Notes under the pieces: generated by a model | The model's input: the letters and a program-made list of their open reading frames with translations, nothing else | Told to the model about the DNA's origin: nothing | Databases searched by the model: none | Shown: in pieces, positions 16,662 to 24,669 of the stretch | How the letters are laid out: every line of letters starts with the position of its first letter | Numbering within the stretch: position 1 is the first letter of the stretch | Assembly: GCF_050030965.1 (NCBI RefSeq) | Contig: NZ_CP188297.1 | Location: 3,286,001 to 3,350,000 of the forward strand | Reading direction: 5' to 3' | DNA from: Glutamicibacter sp002979865 | GTDB lineage: Bacteria > Actinomycetota > Actinomycetes > Actinomycetales > Micrococcaceae | DNA length: 64,000 bases | Program-made: the position numbers and the translations under genes

Positions 16662-17957
16662 ATGACCACCACACTATTGCGCATCGCTACCGCCGGTTCG
16701 GTCGACGACGGCAAGTCCACTCTCGTGGGCCGCCTGCTCCATGACGCCAAGGCCATCCTCGCCGACTCGCTCGATGACCTGGCCCGTACCAGCGCCGAAC
16801 GCGGCTTCGGCGGCAGCGCCGGAACCCTGGACCTCGCGCTGGTCACCGACGGGCTGCGCGCCGAACGCGAGCAGGGCATCACCATCGACGTGGCCTACCG
16901 CTACTTCTCCACCGACAAGCGGTCCTTCATCTTGGCCGATTGCCCCGGACACGTGCAGTACACCCGCAACACCGTCACCGGCGCGTCGACCGCAGACGCG
17001 GCGATCGTGCTGGTTGACGCGAGGCACGGCGTGCTGGAGCAGACCCGGCGCCACCTTGGCGTGCTCGCCTTGCTGCGGGTTCCGCAACTGGTCATCGCCG
17101 TGAACAAGATGGACCTGATCGACTGGGACGAAGCGGCCTTCAGCCAGATCGAGGCCGAAGTACTCGCGCTCGCCGGAGAACTCGGCCTGAAGTCAACCAC
17201 CGTCATCCCGGTCTCCGCGCTTCAGGGAGATAACATCGTCGATCCTTCGGCTTCCGCGCACTGGTATGCCGGCCCGACCTTGCTCGGGCTGCTCGAGGAC
17301 ATCGAGCCACGGCTCGGCGGGGGCACTGCCCGTCTGGATGTCCAGTACGTGATCCGCCCGCAGGGCGCCTTGGCTCCAGGCCTGGACCCGGACGCGTACC
17401 GCGACTACCGCGGATATGCCGGAACCCTGGTTGACGGCAGCTTGGCCGTGGGGGAGTCCGTGCAGGTGCTCTCCAACGGCCAGCCGGTGAGCAGCCGGAT
17501 CAAGGCCATCAGCACCCCTGCTGGTACCGCGCACCGCGCCCAGGCCGGCGAAGCCATCGTTGTCGAGCTGGAGACCGACTTGGATATTGCCCGCGGCGAC
17601 ACCATCGTCGCCGGCGAACTGCCAACCGCGCACAGGGAGTTCCAGGCGAACATCTGCGTATTGGATCCAGTGAAGCTCACTAGCGGCCAACGGCTGTTGA
17701 TCAAGCACGGTACCAAGGTCGCCGCAGCCAAGCTGTCAACCATCGACTACGTCATCAACGTGGCCGACTATTCGCAGCAGCCCGCCCACTCCTTGGAGCT
17801 CAACGACCTGGGCCGGATCACCTTGCGCAGCCAGGCAGCGTTGGCCATCGAGCAGTACGCCACCTCGCGCACTGGCGGAAGCTTCCTGCTAATCGATCCA
17901 GCTACGGGGCGCACCCTTGCGGCGGGGATCATCGAGGAAAATAATGAAGCAGCCTGA
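16662..17957 (+). CDS. cysN: sulfate adenylyltransferase subunit 1 (GTPase)
   Basis: 431 residues from the ATG at 16662. Translation-factor type GTPase: G1 AGSVDDGKST (11-20), G3 DCPGHVQYTRN, G4 NKMD, then EF-Tu-like beta-barrel domains. It couples GTP hydrolysis to APS formation by CysD. The frame is open much further upstream, but the family start and the position directly after cysD decide this start. No fused APS kinase (CysC) domain is present. The end overlaps the next gene by 14 bases. Confidence 0.95.
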   Translation: MTTTLLRIATAGSVDDGKSTLVGRLLHDAKAILADSLDDLARTSAERGFGGSAGTLDLALVTDGLRAEREQGITIDVAYRYFSTDKRSFILADCPGHVQYTRNTVTGASTADAAIVLVDARHGVLEQTRRHLGVLALLRVPQLVIAVNKMDLIDWDEAAFSQIEAEVLALAGELGLKSTTVIPVSALQGDNIVDPSASAHWYAGPTLLGLLEDIEPRLGGGTARLDVQYVIRPQGALAPGLDPDAYRDYRGYAGTLVDGSLAVGESVQVLSNGQPVSSRIKAISTPAGTAHRAQAGEAIVVELETDLDIARGDTIVAGELPTAHREFQANICVLDPVKLTSGQRLLIKHGTKVAAAKLSTIDYVINVADYSQQPAHSLELNDLGRITLRSQAALAIEQYATSRTGGSFLLIDPATGRTLAAGIIEENNEAA

Positions 17958-19041
17958 TGTTGGCCAGCCAACAGGAAACCAAGGGCGGGTCCGGCTGACG
18001 GCTCATGGGCAGAAGACCGGCTTCCGAGGACGCTTCCTCGGGCTGGCGGCGGTCGGAGCATTGAGCGCAGTTGCTGTGGCGACGACGTTTCTTCCGGGAC
18101 CAAATGAAGTACCAGCGCAGGCGGCACATCACGGCCCGGCAGATGAGCTGAAGATTGGCTATTTCGCCAACCTCACCCATGCTCCGGCCTTGATCGCCCA
18201 GTCCGAAGGTCTTCTCCAAGATCACCTTGAAGAAGACGGTACCAGTGTCCAAAGCCAGATATTCAACGCGGGACCGGCAGCTGTAGAAGCCTTGAACTCG
18301 GGGGCCATCGACGCCGCATATCTGGGGCCAAACCCGGCGTTGAACAGCTACCTGTCCAGCGATGGCGAGTCGTTGAACGTGGTGTCCGGCGTCGCCTACG
18401 GCGGAGCCAGCCTGGTTGTCGACAAGAAGATCACTAAGCCCGAGGAACTGGCCGGCAGCAATCTGGCCAGCCCGCAATTCGGCGGAACCCAGGATGTTGC
18501 CTTGCGCAGCTACCTGAAGGGCCTGGGCTTGAAACAGGACGCCACAGTGACCCCGAGCTCCAATGGAACCGTCGCACAGCTTTTCGGCCGCGGTGAAATT
18601 GACGGTGCTTGGCTCCCGGAGCCCTACGCTTCATTGCTAGTCGAGAAGAACGGGGGACACCGCTTGGTGAATGAAGCCGAGCTCTGGCCCGACGGCAAGT
18701 TCCCGACAACGGTTCTGGTGGTCTCCAAGGAATTCATGGCTAGCCATCCGCAAACCGTGCAGAAGCTGGTCGATGCAAATACCCAAGCCATCGATTGGCT
18801 CAATCATGCGGACGAAAAACAGAAGTTGGCGGCAGTGCAGAAAGCTTTGGTCGAAGCCAACGGAAGTTCCTTTGACGAATCAGTGATCGCTGAAGCCTTG
18901 AAGCAGGTGCACTTCAGCGAGGACCCCCTGCCTGAAACCTACCAGTCACTCGTGGACCACGCATTAGCCGTAGGAGTGGGGTCTGGCGGTAACGCAGACG
19001 GACTCGTGGATACGCGTTTTCTTGAACAGCAGGAGAAGTAA
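17944..19041 (+). CDS. ABC transporter substrate-binding protein, sulfonate/taurine/sulfate-ester type (SsuA/TauA-like)
   Basis: 365 residues from the ATG at 17944 preceded by GAGG. The N-terminal hydrophobic segment (FLGLAAVGALSAVAVATTFL) is followed by AQAAHH, a likely Sec cleavage region; I see no lipobox cysteine. The mature part begins LKIGYFANLTHAPAL and contains NAGPAAVEALNSGAIDAAYLGPNP, as in periplasmic proteins of the NMT1/SsuA family. It would deliver an organosulfur compound or a related anion to the permease encoded downstream. Its operon position argues for a sulfur source rather than nitrate or thiamine precursor. Confidence 0.85.
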   Translation: MKQPDVGQPTGNQGRVRLTAHGQKTGFRGRFLGLAAVGALSAVAVATTFLPGPNEVPAQAAHHGPADELKIGYFANLTHAPALIAQSEGLLQDHLEEDGTSVQSQIFNAGPAAVEALNSGAIDAAYLGPNPALNSYLSSDGESLNVVSGVAYGGASLVVDKKITKPEELAGSNLASPQFGGTQDVALRSYLKGLGLKQDATVTPSSNGTVAQLFGRGEIDGAWLPEPYASLLVEKNGGHRLVNEAELWPDGKFPTTVLVVSKEFMASHPQTVQKLVDANTQAIDWLNHADEKQKLAAVQKALVEANGSSFDESVIAEALKQVHFSEDPLPETYQSLVDHALAVGVGSGGNADGLVDTRFLEQQEK

Positions 19042-19784
19042 TGGGAGTACGGCTGAATGAAGTTTCCCTGAGCTATCCAGGCACTGGCTTGGTCATAGAT
19101 CGCCTCAGTGCAGAAATTGAAGACGGAGAGTTTATCGCTGTCTTGGGGGCCTCAGGCTGCGGCAAGTCGTCCTTGCTCAACATGATCGCTGGGCTACTGG
19201 CGCCAAGCTCCGGCTGGCTTGAAGTACCTGAAGACGGCGCGGCATTCATGTTCCAGGATGCCAACCTCCTGCCGTGGCTGACTGCCAGCGAGAACGTTGA
19301 CCTGGCGCTCAAGCTCGCGGGGAAGCCAGCTCCGGAACGCCAGCAACGCGTGGAGAAACTGCTCAACCTCGTTCAGCTGGGGCATGCAAGCGGCAAGAAG
19401 CCGCATGAACTTTCTGGCGGCATGCGCCAACGCGTCGCTTTGGCCAGGGCTTTGGCTCAGGACCGCCAGGTTCTGTTGATGGATGAGCCATTTGCCGCCC
19501 TGGACGCCATCACGCGTGACATGCTCCATGAGCAGTTGCGGGCCTTGTGGAGGCAAACGGGCAAGACCATCATCTTCGTCACCCACAATGTGCGTGAGGC
19601 GATTCGCCTCTCCGGCCGCATTCTGGTGCTTTCTTCGCACCCCGGGCGCATCCTGGAGACTCGCCGGATCACCGGCGAACTCCGCAATAACCCGGCCGAG
19701 GCCGCCGCATTGGCCGATGAACTAACCACGATTCTCAGAAAGGAGCAGCGGAAACATGAGCTCACTGACAGAATCTCGAACTAG
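19041..19784 (+). CDS. ABC transporter ATP-binding protein (SsuB/TauB-like)
   Basis: 247 residues. Walker A GASGCGKSS at 36-44, a Q-loop (MFQDANLLPW), signature LSGGMRQR, Walker B VLLMDEPF and the H-loop VTHNVREA. This is the typical SsuB/TauB/NrtD subgroup. The ATG overlaps the stop of the binding-protein gene by one base, and the C-terminal codons overlap the permease gene by 29 bases, so the three are translated together. Confidence 0.92.
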   Translation: MGVRLNEVSLSYPGTGLVIDRLSAEIEDGEFIAVLGASGCGKSSLLNMIAGLLAPSSGWLEVPEDGAAFMFQDANLLPWLTASENVDLALKLAGKPAPERQQRVEKLLNLVQLGHASGKKPHELSGGMRQRVALARALAQDRQVLLMDEPFAALDAITRDMLHEQLRALWRQTGKTIIFVTHNVREAIRLSGRILVLSSHPGRILETRRITGELRNNPAEAAALADELTTILRKEQRKHELTDRISN

Positions 19785-20613
19785 GTTCAAACCCGTGCGC
19801 GTTATCAAGCTACGCCCGAACAACCAGCTCGATTCATGGGTTGCCCCCTTGCTCACTGTGGTTGTGCTTCTGAGCCTGTGGCAAATTATTTCCTGGGCAA
19901 GCCCACTGCGCGAAGACCTTTTTCCCGGTCCACTGGCTGTCGCGGCTAAGCTTCCGCAACTGCTGGCAGATGGATCATTGGTTGCGGCCGTGGGCAATTC
20001 GTTGTTCCGCGCCGTGAGCGGATTTGCGATTGCCGTGATTATTTCCACCCCGCTGGCGTTGCTGCTGGCGCATCAGCCGCTGTTGCGCAAGGGGGTGGGG
20101 CCACTGGTATCGGCCATGCAGGTATTGCCCTCTATTGCGTGGGTTCCCGCAGCCATCATTCTTTTTGGCCTGAGCGATGCGACCATCTACACGGTTCTGC
20201 TGCTCGGCGCGATTCCATCCATCATCAATGGCCTGCTCGCCGGGATCGACATGATTCCAGCGCAGTACAAGTCCTTGTCCAAGGTGCTCGGTGCCTCCAA
20301 ATGGGAGCATGTGCTGCACGTTGAGCTGCCAGCTGCCATGCCAGGGTATGTAGCCGGACTGCGTCAGGGCTGGGCTTTCGCTTGGCGTTCGTTGATGGCT
20401 GCCGAATTGATTGCCGTGGGCGGTTCGCTGGCCCTAGGCGTCGGTTCACTGCTGCAACGGGGCCGCGATCTGGCAGACCTGCCATTGGTCATGCTGGTGA
20501 TCTTGACCATCCTGCTGGTGGGTGTGCTGATCGAATTGGTATTTTTCGCTCCGATTGAACGCAAGCTGTTGCGCGATCGAGGAATGACCCGAACGGGAGA
20601 AAACAATGGCTAA
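19756..20613 (+). CDS. ABC transporter permease (SsuC/TauC-like)
   Basis: 285 residues with about six membrane helices, starting with VAPLLTVVVLLSLWQII. The EAA-type cytoplasmic loop (SLSKVLGASKWEHVLHVELPAA) contacts the ATPase. AGGAG precedes the ATG inside the ATPase gene. It completes the importer, and its end overlaps the methyltransferase gene by eight bases. Confidence 0.92.
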   Translation: MSSLTESRTRFKPVRVIKLRPNNQLDSWVAPLLTVVVLLSLWQIISWASPLREDLFPGPLAVAAKLPQLLADGSLVAAVGNSLFRAVSGFAIAVIISTPLALLLAHQPLLRKGVGPLVSAMQVLPSIAWVPAAIILFGLSDATIYTVLLLGAIPSIINGLLAGIDMIPAQYKSLSKVLGASKWEHVLHVELPAAMPGYVAGLRQGWAFAWRSLMAAELIAVGGSLALGVGSLLQRGRDLADLPLVMLVILTILLVGVLIELVFFAPIERKLLRDRGMTRTGENNG

Positions 20614-21385
20614 AGGGCATATCACCCTGATTGGCGGTGGACCGGGGGATCCCGAGCTGATTACCATCGCCGGCTATAAGGCCCTGCTTGCCGCGGAAGT
20701 GGTTTTGGCCGACAAGCTGGGACCTACCGCGTTGCTGGCAGAACTTTCCGATGATGTGGTTGTCATCGATGTGGGCAAGTCACCAGGCTGCCACGTCAAA
20801 ACCCAGGATGAAACCAATGAATTACTGGTCAAGTACGCTTCAGAAGGTAAGCGGGTAGTTCGCCTCAAAGGTGGCGACCCGTTTGTACTTGGACGCGGCG
20901 GCGAAGAACTGCTCCACGCCGCGAAATACGGGATCCCTACGCGTGTGATTCCCGGCATTACCAGTGCAGTCTCCGTGCCCATGGCCGCTGGCATTCCCGT
21001 CACGCACCGGGGAATTGCGGCCGGTTTTACCGTAGTCAGTGGACACAGCGAACTCGCGGACGTGCCGATCCGCTCCGATCACACCCTTGCGGTGCTGATG
21101 GGAGTATCGAATTTGCCACAAATTGTTGAGACATTGCTTACCCGTGGTTTACCGTCAAGTACACCGATTGCGATAGTTGAGCGAGGTTACTCACAGACGC
21201 AGCGCACAACTATCGGTACGCTAGAAGGGATAGTAAAGCGCGCCCGCAAGGCCGCAGTGGCGAATCCGGCCGTTATCGTTATTGGTGACGTCGTTCGGCT
21301 AGCCCCGGAAGCCTCCGACCAACTGGTAGACCTCCTGCCGCTAGAGAATGCCGATGCCACCGCGCCGGCCTCATTCGTTGACTAA
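20606..21385 (+). CDS. cobA: uroporphyrinogen-III C-methyltransferase (SUMT)
   Basis: 259 residues. Tetrapyrrole methylase fold with the opening signature LIGGGPGDPELITI, the second signature VRLKGGDPFVLGRGGEE and the GIPVTHRG region. It converts uroporphyrinogen III to precorrin-2 with two SAM. It is stand-alone, not fused to the CysG dehydrogenase/ferrochelatase half. With the chelatase at the start of the operon it supplies two of the three siroheme steps; the precorrin-2 dehydrogenase is not in this window. Confidence 0.93.
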   Translation: MAKGHITLIGGGPGDPELITIAGYKALLAAEVVLADKLGPTALLAELSDDVVVIDVGKSPGCHVKTQDETNELLVKYASEGKRVVRLKGGDPFVLGRGGEELLHAAKYGIPTRVIPGITSAVSVPMAAGIPVTHRGIAAGFTVVSGHSELADVPIRSDHTLAVLMGVSNLPQIVETLLTRGLPSSTPIAIVERGYSQTQRTTIGTLEGIVKRARKAAVANPAVIVIGDVVRLAPEASDQLVDLLPLENADATAPASFVD

Positions 21386-21402
21386 GAAAGAGAAGTTGTT
21401 TG

Positions 21403-22857
21403 ATGAGTGAAATTATCGTCCCTGAGCACCTCCATTCCCGGGCGCTGCGTGTTGCCATCGTTGGTGCCGGTCCGGCCGGCATCTACGCCGCTGACCTGCT
21501 CAACAAGAGCCAGCCGGTCGCATCGGGAGAACTGAAGCTGCACGTTGATCTCTTTGACGAGCTTCCTACGCCATTCGGTCTGATCCGTTACGGAGTTTCC
21601 CCGGATCACCCGCGTATCAAGGGCATCATCAACGCCCTGCACAAGGTGCTGGACAACGACTGGATCGACTTCTACGGCAACGTCGGCTTGGGCCGCGACA
21701 TCTCGCTGGAAGACCTGCATACCCGTTACGACGCAGTGATCATCTCCACCGGCGCCCAGAAGGACGCTGACCTGAACATCCCAGGTGTCGATCTTGAAGG
21801 GTCCTTCGGCGGCGCCGACTTCGTGTCCTGGTATGACGCACACCCAGATGTTGACAAGAATTGGGACCTGTCCGCCAAGGAAGTTGCTGTCATCGGCAAC
21901 GGCAACGTTGCCCTGGACGTGGCCCGCATCCTTTCCAAGCATGCTGACCAGCTGCTGGAAACCGAAATCCCTGAGCACATCTACGAGCAGCTGAATGACT
22001 CGGCCGTCACCGACGTGCATGTCTTCGGCCGCCGTGGCCCGGCCCAGGTGAAGTTCACCCCGCTGGAACTGCGCGAACTCTCGCACTCCAAGGACGTTGA
22101 CATCGTCCTGTATCCAGAGGACTTCGAGTTCGACAAGGCTTCGGATGAAGCCATGAAGACCAATAACCAGACCAAGACCATGGTCTCCACCCTGACCAAC
22201 TGGCTGATCGAGCAGGAAGAGCGCGAAGAAGCTCCAAGCGCCTCGCGCCGCCTGCACCTGCACTTCCTGCAGTCGCCAGTCGAGGTATTGGGCGAAGATG
22301 GCAAGGTCACCGGCTTGAAGGTGGAGCGCAACGAGCTCGACGGAAATGGCGGCGCACGCGGCACCGGCGAATTCGTCGAGTACCCGCTGCAGGCCATCTA
22401 CCGTGCCGTCGGCTACTTCGGTTCGGCAGTCGACGACATTGAATACGACGGGGCCAAGGGCGTTTTGCCCAACGTGGAAGGCCGCGTGCTGAACGCGTCC
22501 GGCGCTCACGTTCCCGGCCTGTATGCCACTGGCTGGATCAAGCGTGGCCCGATTGGGCTGATTGGCCACACTAAGGGCGACGCCCTGGAGACCATTACCC
22601 ACTTGCTTGAAGACCTCACTAAGCTGGCGCAGCCGGATTCTTCCCAGAAGATCTCGGAACTGCTCGAAAGCCGCGGCGTGAACTTCTCCAACTGGGATGG
22701 CTGGAAGAACTTGGACGCGCACGAGAAGGAACTGGGCGCCACAGCCGGCACCGTTTCGACTCGCTTCGGCGAGATCACTCGCGACCGCGTCAAGGTCGTA
22801 GAGCGCGAAGCGATGATGGAATTCTCTTCGGCAAAAAAATTGGTTGAGAGCCTGTAA
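21403..22857 (+). CDS. fprA: ferredoxin--NADP(+) reductase, FprA type
   Basis: 484 residues from the ATG at 21403 (a TTG lies directly before it). FAD-binding VAIVGAGPAGIYAADLL near the N-terminus, the substrate/redox region PFGLIRYGVSPDHP, NADP-binding VIGNGNVALDVARIL, and the C-terminal ATGWIKRGPIGLIGH. Adrenodoxin-reductase-like, as in mycobacterial FprA. It moves electrons from NADPH to ferredoxin, the donor of the sulfite reductase, which explains its place after the sulfur genes. It lies 17 bases after cobA and may be the last gene of the operon. Confidence 0.92.
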   Translation: MSEIIVPEHLHSRALRVAIVGAGPAGIYAADLLNKSQPVASGELKLHVDLFDELPTPFGLIRYGVSPDHPRIKGIINALHKVLDNDWIDFYGNVGLGRDISLEDLHTRYDAVIISTGAQKDADLNIPGVDLEGSFGGADFVSWYDAHPDVDKNWDLSAKEVAVIGNGNVALDVARILSKHADQLLETEIPEHIYEQLNDSAVTDVHVFGRRGPAQVKFTPLELRELSHSKDVDIVLYPEDFEFDKASDEAMKTNNQTKTMVSTLTNWLIEQEEREEAPSASRRLHLHFLQSPVEVLGEDGKVTGLKVERNELDGNGGARGTGEFVEYPLQAIYRAVGYFGSAVDDIEYDGAKGVLPNVEGRVLNASGAHVPGLYATGWIKRGPIGLIGHTKGDALETITHLLEDLTKLAQPDSSQKISELLESRGVNFSNWDGWKNLDAHEKELGATAGTVSTRFGEITRDRVKVVEREAMMEFSSAKKLVESL

Positions 22858-22881
22858 GTTTCACCCCGGGCTCTAGCACTG

Positions 22882-22927
22882 AATGGGCGGTGTCCCTCGG
22901 CAAATTTGCCGAGGGACACCGCCCATT
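22882..22927. terminator. 46-base perfect palindrome ending the sulfur operon
   Basis: Two 23-base arms (beginning AATGGGCGGTG and ending CACCGCCCATT) are exactly complementary with no unpaired loop. It follows the fprA stop by 24 bases. It probably terminates or stabilises the operon mRNA, though no T run follows on the plus strand. Confidence 0.75.
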
Positions 22928-23114
22928 AGTGTTATCAGAAGTGCATTCAGGAACTCTATCGATCAGTGGATAAGCTGGGCTTCATCACGGATCTGGAGGG
23001 ACATGCCATCTTGGGCAGAAATTTAATTTTCAACTAAATATGCTCATTTTGTCTCTCGCTTGATGCAGAATGGCCTTAACGGAGCAAAGATTATTTGAGT
23101 GTATGGAGCATTCG

Positions 23115-24092
23115 ATGTTGAACTTCACTGCCATTGATTTCGAAACTGCGAATTCCTTTCGAGGGTCACCATGTTCAGTGGGACTTGTACGCGTCCGCGA
23201 TGGACGGACCGTGGAGGAACGTCATTGGTTAATTAAGCCACCAAAAGGTGCCGATCACTTCGACCCGTGGAATGTCTCAATCCACGGAATCACCTCTGAC
23301 ATGGTTCAAGACGCGCCTCGCTGGAACGAAGTTCTACCACGCATCGTAGATTTTGTTAGAGGCGATATTCTCGTCTCGCACAATGCTGCATTCGATACGG
23401 GCGTTATCCGTTATGCCTGTGCAGCTGACACCATTGAATGCCCGGAATTCAACTTCTTGTGCACATTGGTGACTGCCCGAAGGGCCTTGCAACTTCCTTC
23501 ATATCGGCTTCCTTACGTCGTCGAAGCGCTGGGATTGTCGATGAAGAATCATCACGACGCGTTGGCTGATGCCAGAGCAGTGGTAAATATTATCGACAGG
23601 CTTTCAGAGCAGCATGCGGCCGCTGACCTTCAAGAATTAGCCGACACTGTTGGCGTCCGACTAGGGTACATGGCTCCCGGGATTTACCGGGGAGGGCAAG
23701 CTCGTGCCAAATCAACATCTAAGCCATTGACCGATGTCGAGATTAATACCGAAGCGGATCCGGACGGATATCTATACGGACGTGTCGTGGTCTTTACTGG
23801 GGGACTGAAATCGATGCCGCGTGAAGTAGCCAGGCAAGAATGCGCCCGTCTTGGTGCGATTCCCGAAGCAAACACAACTAAACGAACCAACGTTTTAGTC
23901 ATCGGCGATATTGATCCGACAGTTCTCCGTCCTGGATCCGAACTGACAGGAAAAGCTCGCAAGGCGTTCGAACTTCAAGATAGAGGGCAATCGATAGAAG
24001 TCATGACAGAAGATGATTTCTTACGGTGTCTCGATGGAACTCAACTTGATGGTGTCGAAGTCCTGCTTCCTAATTCCTCAACGGGGTCGTAG
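23115..24092 (+). CDS. DnaQ-type 3'-5' exonuclease with C-terminal BRCT domain
   Basis: 326 residues from the ATG at 23115, spaced six bases after GGAG; an upstream ATG at 23070 lacks a ribosome binding site. The N-terminal exonuclease domain carries the DEDDh residues: Asp-Phe-Glu in AIDFETAN, Asp in HNAAFDTG, and His/Asp in HHDALADARA. A linker around 180-225 leads to a BRCT domain (GRVVVFTGGLKSMPREVARQ, about 232-310). Proteins of this layout are DNA polymerase III epsilon-like nucleases of unknown role, probably in DNA repair. The codons are visibly richer in A and T than in neighbouring genes, suggesting transfer. Confidence 0.85.
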   Translation: MLNFTAIDFETANSFRGSPCSVGLVRVRDGRTVEERHWLIKPPKGADHFDPWNVSIHGITSDMVQDAPRWNEVLPRIVDFVRGDILVSHNAAFDTGVIRYACAADTIECPEFNFLCTLVTARRALQLPSYRLPYVVEALGLSMKNHHDALADARAVVNIIDRLSEQHAAADLQELADTVGVRLGYMAPGIYRGGQARAKSTSKPLTDVEINTEADPDGYLYGRVVVFTGGLKSMPREVARQECARLGAIPEANTTKRTNVLVIGDIDPTVLRPGSELTGKARKAFELQDRGQSIEVMTEDDFLRCLDGTQLDGVEVLLPNSSTGS

Positions 24093-24173
24093 AAATAAAA
24101 TATCGTAGCGTTGCAATGAATGGATACCGTGGATCGCACGGGTAACGAGGCATCTGCGAATAGTTGTAGAGAT

Positions 24174-24198
24174 GGCCCAGCGCATTACGCTCTGGGCC
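24174..24198. terminator. hairpin between convergent exonuclease and DUF2871 genes
   Basis: GGCCCAG (24174-24180) pairs with CTGGGCC (24192-24198). It lies between two convergent genes and has no T run on either side. Confidence 0.5.
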
Positions 24199-24225
24199 GC
24201 CTCTATACGTTCTACGCGCGATGGG

Positions 24226-24669
24226 CTAGCCGGCCAGCTCAACCTTTTGGGTTGGCTTCTGGGCGCCGACACTGCGGCGCAGCATGATGAACAGCAAGAT
24301 CATGCCTGCGGTGATCGACATGTGGCCAAGACCCGCGATGCCCGAGATCATCTTGGATGACTCAACGCCTAGTACGGTCATGATGCCGTGGGTGAGCTGC
24401 ATGCCCGCGGTTAGGATCACGCCCGCGTTGTAGGTGCCCATGAACCACGCGAAGAGCTTGCGGTGCTGGCTCAGGCCGAAGGCCTTTTCCAGAAGGAGCA
24501 CCAGCAGCAAGATGATGAAGCCCAGCACCAGCAGGTGGGTGTGGACTACGGAGAGCTGGGTCCACTGGCCTTCAGCGAAGCCGTTCATCTTGGTGAATTC
24601 ACGGTAGAAAAGACCGGAAGCTACACCGAGGACCATGTAGGCGAAGGAGAAATTCACGAGCTTACGCAT
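24226..24669 (-). CDS. DUF2871 family membrane protein
   Basis: 147 residues with four membrane helices. The conserved region GLFYREFTK and QLSVVHTHLLVLGF are hallmarks of DUF2871, with His residues at a membrane face and a further conserved region around LTHGIMTVLG. Function unknown; the His pattern recalls small haem or quinone-binding membrane proteins, but this is only a resemblance. It overlaps the MMPL gene by eight bases on the same strand, so the two are translated together. Confidence 0.85.
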   Translation of the reverse strand: MRKLVNFSFAYMVLGVASGLFYREFTKMNGFAEGQWTQLSVVHTHLLVLGFIILLLVLLLEKAFGLSQHRKLFAWFMGTYNAGVILTAGMQLTHGIMTVLGVESSKMISGIAGLGHMSITAGMILLFIMLRRSVGAQKPTQKVELAG

